In this document: positions 59,446-64,000 of the stretch, piece after piece
How positions within the stretch are numbered: the first letter of the stretch is position 1
How the letters are laid out: the number at the start of each line of letters is the position of its first letter
IMG/VR virus record: IMGVR_UViG_3300009158_000031
Location: 62,001-126,000 of that record
Length of the DNA: 64,000 nt
Reading direction: 5' to 3' (one strand)
DNA from: a virus
Made by a program: the position numbers and the translations under genes
The notes under the pieces: generated by a model
Told to the model about the DNA's origin: nothing
The model's input: the letters and a program-made list of their open reading frames with translations, nothing else
The model's database searches: none

Positions 59446-60205
59446 TTCGGAAATTTCCGAAATTAACATTTTATCAGGTCGATATTCTCGACACGGAAAA
59501 CCTCCAGGTTTCGATGAATTTACCAATAACCTTCCTATGAAGGTAGACAAAGTTTCCTTTTCCGGGAAACTTTTGATTTTTTATTTAAAAGATAAAAATG
59601 ACAAACCTTGGTTTATTTGGAATACATTAGGAATGTCTGGTGGATGGCGATTAGAACCATCTAAACATGGTCATGTTGAAGTAGTAACTGAAGATGGTAG
59701 ATTTTATTTCACGGATCCTCGAAACTTTGGAACTATGCGTTTCACTGATTCTGAAGAACTTACTCGAAGAAAATCAAATGGAATTGGACCAAATCATCTT
59801 CAACATGAAATTACCGACGAATTATTTAAGACTCGTTTGATGAAATTTCCACATTTGACACTCCCGGCAGTTATGATGAATCAAAGTCTAATTGGTGGTA
59901 TTGGAAATTATATTAAAGCAGAAGCTCTTTATCGAGCTCAACTTTCTCCTCATCGAATTGTTGAATCTTTAAATGACCGAGATTTTTCTCGTCTTAATGC
60001 TGCAGTTAAAGAAGTTATTGTTGGATCATATGAAAATCGAGGTGCAACAATAAGAACATATGCTAATCTAGACGGAGAATCAGGAGATTTTCCATTCTTC
60101 TTTAAAGTCTATGGAAGAAACATTTGCGAAGCCGGCTATGAGGTAATTACCGAAGGAACTCAAGATGGTAGAACAACACATTGGGTACCACAAATACAAA
60201 TCTAA
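59387..60205 (+). CDS. Fpg/Nei-type DNA glycosylase
   Basis: 272 aa. Excises oxidised bases; Pro-1 after Met removal is the catalytic nucleophile. MPELPEVARTATSL (P2, E3), SGKLLIFYL (K61), TDPRNFGTMRF (about 114-124), H2TH region PAVMMNQSLIGGIGNYIKAE (about 160-179), and the C-terminal end YGRNICEAGYEV...RTTHWVPQIQI. The last segment normally holds C-x2-C...C-x2-C; here only one cysteine remains, so it is a zincless variant whose arginine hairpin (GGRSTHYCP in relatives) is kept as DGRTTHWVP. Overlaps the upstream ORF. Confidence 0.9.
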   Translation: MPELPEVARTATSLHQRMYNSEISEINILSGRYSRHGKPPGFDEFTNNLPMKVDKVSFSGKLLIFYLKDKNDKPWFIWNTLGMSGGWRLEPSKHGHVEVVTEDGRFYFTDPRNFGTMRFTDSEELTRRKSNGIGPNHLQHEITDELFKTRLMKFPHLTLPAVMMNQSLIGGIGNYIKAEALYRAQLSPHRIVESLNDRDFSRLNAAVKEVIVGSYENRGATIRTYANLDGESGDFPFFFKVYGRNICEAGYEVITEGTQDGRTTHWVPQIQI

Positions 60206-60218
60206 TCATATAATTATT

Positions 60219-60632
60219 ATGGAACTATTCGATCTTGTCAGAATTATGTTTTCTGATCAAAAGAAATATGCAAAGCTATCTTATCATGAAAAGTCTAAAA
60301 ACTTCTTTATGATTCAAAGATTCATGTCTATTAAATACCCAACAACTGCTCAATCACTTAATCGTGTAGGTGCTAATCCCGGTGCCATCATTGATCTATG
60401 GCAATTAGTTGCTTCTCGTTTTAGTAAAGTTCCAGGATGGATATATACTAAGACGAAAAAAGTATCTACTACAACAGAAAAACGTTGGAAACCTGATCCA
60501 GAAATTGCAACTATTTGGATGCAAAGAAATTCAGTAGGTCCAAGAGAACTAGATGAATGTATCAAATACCGTCCAGAGGAAATGAAAAAACTTTTCAAAT
60601 CCCTAGAAAAACAGATTGGAATGTATGAATGA
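60219..60632 (+). CDS. 62: Clamp loader small subunit gp62-like
   Basis: 137 aa from the ATG at 60219 (MELFDLVRIMFSDQ); the open frame upstream lies in fpg. The opening LFDLV...K-Y...EKSKNFFMIQRFMSIKYP matches gp62 of marine T4-like phages as I recall it, and the helical end (RNSVGPRELDECIKYRPEEM) resembles their C-terminal region. T4 gp62 is 187 aa. gp62 pairs with gp44 to load the clamp. Preceded by CATATAATT, as is gp44. Assignment rests on pattern only. Confidence 0.5.
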   Translation: MELFDLVRIMFSDQKKYAKLSYHEKSKNFFMIQRFMSIKYPTTAQSLNRVGANPGAIIDLWQLVASRFSKVPGWIYTKTKKVSTTTEKRWKPDPEIATIWMQRNSVGPRELDECIKYRPEEMKKLFKSLEKQIGMYE

Positions 60633-61278
60633 TTACATATCACCATTAGTACAACCTTTAATTCTCGAAGTATTTCTCTATCAAAACAATTATAAAGATC
60701 GTTTATTGGTATCTGAGTTACGAAAGAAGACTAATATTATTCAAAATGGCGAAGATGAGAATTCTTTCTTTGTTAAAGCAGATGATGTTTTTTTCGTGAT
60801 TAGCTCAAAATTTGCCAAAGATCTAGATACATTCAGAAATTCATCGGATAAAACTATTTTTAAAAATGCCACTTCGATTTACTTTCTAGATACAATTCTA
60901 GAAAGGTTTCAATCTATAAAGTACTTCAAAATTAATGTATCTCAATCTACCAATTTTACTAGAGAGAAAGAAAACGTCATTAATTTTGATTATCGAATAG
61001 CTCATTCTCGAGTAGATCTTACTTCTGAATTTGATGGCGTAGATCTATTTCTATTGGAGTGTATTTTGCGAGATATTAAAATTTTCGAATATGATATTCT
61101 TCAACCGAAGGCTTATACCGAGATAAATGCACACGATCTAATTGATAAACTATCCATCTATCTTACCGGCATAGAAGAGAGTAGCGAAGAATTCGAAATT
61201 ATCCAAAGAATTCTTATGATTATTGGTCCAAAACTCGAACAGGACAATTCAATTATACTTCTAATTATTAAGAAGTAG
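60625..61278 (+). CDS. Hypothetical protein downstream of gp62-like gene
   Basis: 217 aa from the ATG at 60625 (MNDYISPLVQPLILEVFLYQ), overlapping the previous stop by 8 bases. Alternating alpha/beta stretches: DVFFVISSKFAKDLDTF, KYFKINVSQSTNF, FLLECILRDIKIFEYD, FEIIQRILMIIGPKLEQ. No recognised motif. Tight coupling to a replication gene. Confidence 0.65.
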   Translation: MNDYISPLVQPLILEVFLYQNNYKDRLLVSELRKKTNIIQNGEDENSFFVKADDVFFVISSKFAKDLDTFRNSSDKTIFKNATSIYFLDTILERFQSIKYFKINVSQSTNFTREKENVINFDYRIAHSRVDLTSEFDGVDLFLLECILRDIKIFEYDILQPKAYTEINAHDLIDKLSIYLTGIEESSEEFEIIQRILMIIGPKLEQDNSIILLIIKK

Positions 61279-61284
61279 TTTGAA

Positions 61285-61293
61285 TATATAAAA
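61285..61293 (+). promoter_or_regulatory. Candidate late promoter -10 (GAATATATAAAA)
   Basis: TATATAAAA 16 bases before the ATG at 61310, where structural genes resume. Confidence 0.45.
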
Positions 61294-61309
61294 AAAACAT
61301 TCCGAAATA

Positions 61310-61711
61310 ATGTCAGGAACTGGTCCAACTATAGATAAACGATTCGAAGAAATCTTACTAGCAATACAAACCATTCAAGCTAAATTACCAAATGGCGAGC
61401 TTGAGAGTATGAAATCGATGATTGCATCTATGCAGAACGATCAAAAAGTAATTAAAGAAGACTTAGAATATTTCAAAAAACGTCTGTTTAATCCAGATGA
61501 TGGAGTTATTGTAAGAATCAACAAAAATACCGACTCTATTGAAAGATTCGGAAAGGAAATTGAGGACATCGTTGATGATTATCCTAGAGTACTTTCTAGA
61601 TTAGAATCTCTTGAATCTTGGAGAGATGGAGTAAATAAAGCACTTTGGATAATATACACATCTATTATAGGTTTAATTCTTACTGCAGTTTTCGGCATTA
61701 TTTTAAAATAA
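61310..61711 (+). CDS. Coiled-coil protein with C-terminal membrane anchor
   Basis: 133 aa. Long amphipathic coil (RFEEILLAIQTIQAKL, KVIKEDLEYFKKRLF, RVLSRLESLESWRDGV) followed by one C-terminal transmembrane segment (ALWIIYTSIIGLILTAVFGI). The layout resembles XhlA/holin-accessory proteins. I suggest a lysis-accessory or membrane-docking role, weakly. Confidence 0.5.
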   Translation: MSGTGPTIDKRFEEILLAIQTIQAKLPNGELESMKSMIASMQNDQKVIKEDLEYFKKRLFNPDDGVIVRINKNTDSIERFGKEIEDIVDDYPRVLSRLESLESWRDGVNKALWIIYTSIIGLILTAVFGIILK

Positions 61712-61720
61712 CCAAACTTA

Positions 61721-63550
61721 ATGAGATTTGTACTTGATATATCTGCAAACAATAACACTTACAAGGCTAATGATTCTTTGGTTGTTAAATTTTCAGATTC
61801 TTTTAAATTAATTGGATCTATACAATCAATTAACTTTGATTTTGCTCCACTAGATACTGCATCAAATGGACACGATATTTCTATTCGTTGGTCGTATGAC
61901 GGTATGGTATGGTCAGCATGGGAAGATTGGATAATCAAAACAGCAGCTGTTGCAAATCAACAAGATCTAATTAGTAAAATTATCACCAATCACGATTCAT
62001 TCTTTTTAGAATTTCGTTTAGTTAGATATGGTACAGATGTAGGAACTAGAACTCTTACATTAGCGGCAATGGAATTCGAGAGCAAATCTGCTCCTGAACA
62101 AATGGTTGAATCGCCATTTGGAAATACATCATGTTATGCACAATGTTCTCCATCACAAAACTTCTATACCGGAGTAAGAATTGATTGTGATCCAAGACTT
62201 CTATTTCAACCTTACAATTTAATGAATCCGGCAATAAACTTCTATCGAGAAGCTTCGAATGCCGTATCTGAAATGTTTGGTCATTGTGTTCGTTATTTCA
62301 AAACTCAAGCAGATGTTGCTTCAGCTGATGCGGTACTTAAAGAATATTCATTATTCAATGTGACTGATGTTAAAGACATCAAAATCATGGTTCCGGATAA
62401 TACATTCCCAGATAATGCTATTGCATTCTTTCCTTATGATATGGATTTTGGAGAAGGTCTAGAGATACACATAGTAAGAGATCATTTCGAAAGAGCATTC
62501 GGTGTAGATGATTTACCTGAACAAAAAGATTATTTATACTTTCCTCTCATAGATCGTATGTTCGAAGTTCATTCAGCATATCTTTATAGAGATTTTATGA
62601 TGTCTCAAGTTTATTACAAAGTGATGCTATACAAATGGCAAGATAAGCTAAATGTAATGAGAGATATCAAAGAAATCAATGATTATGTAGATAATTTAAC
62701 TGAGAATTTTGATGAAGTTCTACAACCAGAGGTGGATAAAGAATTTTTACAAATAACGAAACCAGATCAATATGTAACTTCATCCATGAATAATATCGGT
62801 GGATATGATAATGTTAGATCTCTTATTAATACAGATATTCAAATAAAGACTTATGATCTAAACAATTACTTTACAATAGTAGGTAAGTATTTTTACGAAT
62901 TGAATACCGGAATAAAACAAAATGATTTAGCGGTGAAATATAAATTGTTAGTAAATAGATCACAAAGTGAACATACTGCATTTTCTGCATGGTTCAAACC
63001 TTTAAAGTCTAATTGGACAACGCAAACAAATACATACGATACAATAATCAATGGATATAATACTGCAGAATCCAAAGGTTATCGAATCAATCTTCTTTAT
63101 AGTAATGTAAATAATACAGTTGTTACTAGTGGAATAGAAGTTAAAATAAATGGACAAACTTTACAATTCAATCAAGATTTTCCTCAATTAAATAGAGACG
63201 AATGGTATGCAATCGTATTTAATCAGCTAAACGATTTTTCACAGGCATCAATTCATATTTGGAAAATGAAATGGACAGGGGCACCAAACACACAAAAGAC
63301 AACCGATCTTCAATTAGTATACACTCAAAACGTTTCAATTATTGCAGAAGAAGTCAAACCAACTGCAACTAATTTTACTTTAGTCGGTGGAACTTTAGGA
63401 ATAACAAATGTAAGAATTTGGAAAGAATCTATTGAAGAAGAAAAACAACCATTGGTTCTTAATCAATATGTAGTAAGAGATTCTCATTTATCTTTAGCTA
63501 CAGACAATGCTATACCACCTTTACGATTAGTTAAAGAATATGTTAGATAA
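61721..63550 (+). CDS. Large virion structural protein (baseplate/tail), LamG-like C-terminus
   Basis: 609 aa. N-terminal beta-rich part (FVLDISANNNTYKANDSLVV, ISIRWSYDGMVWSAWEDW) resembles a jelly-roll as in phage baseplate or fibre bases. Middle part (LFQPYNLMNPAINFYREA, FGEGLEIHIVRDHFERAFG, KDYLYFPLIDRMFEVHSAYL) is conserved-looking; the C-terminal about 200 residues (TAFSAWFKPLKSNWTTQT, GYRINLLYSN, WYAIVFNQLNDFSQASIHIW, GTLGITNVRIWKES) look LamG/concanavalin-like. I infer a baseplate or tail component. It ends at the conserved element R1 copy 2. Confidence 0.6.
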   Translation: MRFVLDISANNNTYKANDSLVVKFSDSFKLIGSIQSINFDFAPLDTASNGHDISIRWSYDGMVWSAWEDWIIKTAAVANQQDLISKIITNHDSFFLEFRLVRYGTDVGTRTLTLAAMEFESKSAPEQMVESPFGNTSCYAQCSPSQNFYTGVRIDCDPRLLFQPYNLMNPAINFYREASNAVSEMFGHCVRYFKTQADVASADAVLKEYSLFNVTDVKDIKIMVPDNTFPDNAIAFFPYDMDFGEGLEIHIVRDHFERAFGVDDLPEQKDYLYFPLIDRMFEVHSAYLYRDFMMSQVYYKVMLYKWQDKLNVMRDIKEINDYVDNLTENFDEVLQPEVDKEFLQITKPDQYVTSSMNNIGGYDNVRSLINTDIQIKTYDLNNYFTIVGKYFYELNTGIKQNDLAVKYKLLVNRSQSEHTAFSAWFKPLKSNWTTQTNTYDTIINGYNTAESKGYRINLLYSNVNNTVVTSGIEVKINGQTLQFNQDFPQLNRDEWYAIVFNQLNDFSQASIHIWKMKWTGAPNTQKTTDLQLVYTQNVSIIAEEVKPTATNFTLVGGTLGITNVRIWKESIEEEKQPLVLNQYVVRDSHLSLATDNAIPPLRLVKEYVR

Positions 63551-63552
63551 TG

Positions 63553-63670
63553 GGAGAATGAAGGAGATTAACCTAACTAGTAACTACTAGTACTGCCTGA
63601 AGAACTATATTATTTCCTCGATCACCTTAGATAAAGGTTATATGTTATTTTGAAGTAGTCAGATTCAGTA
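63553..63670 (+). repeat. Conserved intergenic element R1, copy 2
   Basis: Bases 63553-63644 differ from 4122-4213 at one position (A to C inside the hairpin loop, changing codon 9 of the minigene from Lys to Asn: MKEINLTSNY, 63558-63590). A 16-base non-conserved spacer and the box AGATTCAGTA (63661-63670) follow, at the same distance as in copy 1. The helices are all preserved. Bases 63671-63752 downstream have no ORF and no recognised signal. Confidence 0.75.
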
Positions 63671-63752
63671 CCATCGTTGATTCATTTACACATTTCCTGC
63701 AAATAATAATAAAACCTAAGAGATGCTAATTTATGCATCCAATAAATAAATT

Positions 63753-64000
63753 ATGGAAGATAAAAACGATTCAGTAAGAAAATCTATAGATGATTTATTA
63801 GCAGAAGATCAACAATCAAATTCTTTGTCTACTACATCAGGTGGAGGTTTACCTGCATTTCAAGTAACAGATCCTTTAGATTATGATGGAGAAAAAGATA
63901 TAGCACAGAATAAGGCCAAGAAATTAATGAATTCTCTTTTGAAATTCTACCTATCACAGGAGATAATTCAAAAGAATGAATATATTACTCTCAAAGCTAA
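63753..64000 (+). CDS. Hypothetical protein, 5' part (continues beyond window)
   Basis: 82 codons visible, open at the window edge. Starts MEDKNDSVRKSIDDLLAEDQ; a Ser/Thr/Gly linker (SNSLSTTSGGGLPAF) precedes a helix (NKAKKLMNSLLKFYLSQEII). Family unknown; a terminase small subunit or structural adaptor is possible by helical style only. Confidence 0.5.
   Translation, partial: MEDKNDSVRKSIDDLLAEDQQSNSLSTTSGGGLPAFQVTDPLDYDGEKDIAQNKAKKLMNSLLKFYLSQEIIQKNEYITLKA

Overview
This window is a tightly packed, AT-rich segment of a large T4-like myovirus genome. Every gene I can support is on the + strand. Recognisable T4-type genes are gp32, gp61, uvsY, uvsW, gp43 (split in two), nrdA/nrdB, gp45, uvsX, gp41, gp46/gp47, gp55, gp4, gp20, gp21, gp23, gp44, a gp62-like gene and RNase H. 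The host is probably a member of the Bacteroidetes. Starts are preceded by A-rich leaders rather than Shine-Dalgarno sequences, and four strong intergenic promoters carry the Bacteroidetes -7 box TAnnTTTG. No tRNA genes, CRISPR arrays, insertion sequences or integrase were seen.

Layout. 0-8.2 kb: the end of a tail-tube-like gene, proteins with capsid-targeting-like N-termini, a RuvC-like resolvase, a two-domain glycosyltransferase, two paralogous receptor-binding-type fibre proteins (PA14 and LamG C-termini) and a pirin. 8.2-30.3 kb: replication and recombination genes (gp32, primase, UvsY, UvsW, dUTPase, split polymerase with NrdB, NrdA and the clamp between its halves, UvsX, helicase, gp47, gp46), interrupted by internal-protein candidates. 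30.3-49.1 kb: virion genes (structural proteins, gp55 late sigma factor, gp4, portal, fused protease-scaffold, major capsid protein, a long Lys/Ala/Glu repeat protein and a RimK-like ATP-grasp protein fused to a retropepsin-like domain). 49.1-61.3 kb: mixed early and replication genes (clamp loader, RNase H, Fpg) with an RNA-centred island: ligase-like nucleotidyltransferase, a non-coding stretch ending in a terminator, Ro60/TROVE protein, SmpB, CCA-adding-enzyme-like protein and an HNH-like protein. 61.3-64 kb: structural genes again.

Three regulatory layers can be read. Four early promoters share a T-run/ATTCC box, a TATATTT(G/A) box and an upstream GTTAATAA element placed either 47 or 57 bp away, one helical turn apart. 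Many virion genes follow (G/A)(A/G)ATATATAA motifs, fitting gp55-type late promoters. Several replication genes follow CATATAATT motifs.

The most unusual items are: (1) a 92-bp element present twice with one mismatch, 59 kb apart, carrying a 10-codon minigene and several helices; (2) at least a dozen proteins starting with a shared motif ending F-(I/V/L)-N-E, like the T4 capsid-targeting sequence cut by gp21, including a kinase-like and a RimK/RimB-like protein; (3) the Ro60 gene beside a candidate non-coding RNA; (4) an A AAA AAC slippery site joining a 468-aa protein to a downstream frame with no start codon; (5) the split polymerase; (6) the protease-scaffold fusion.
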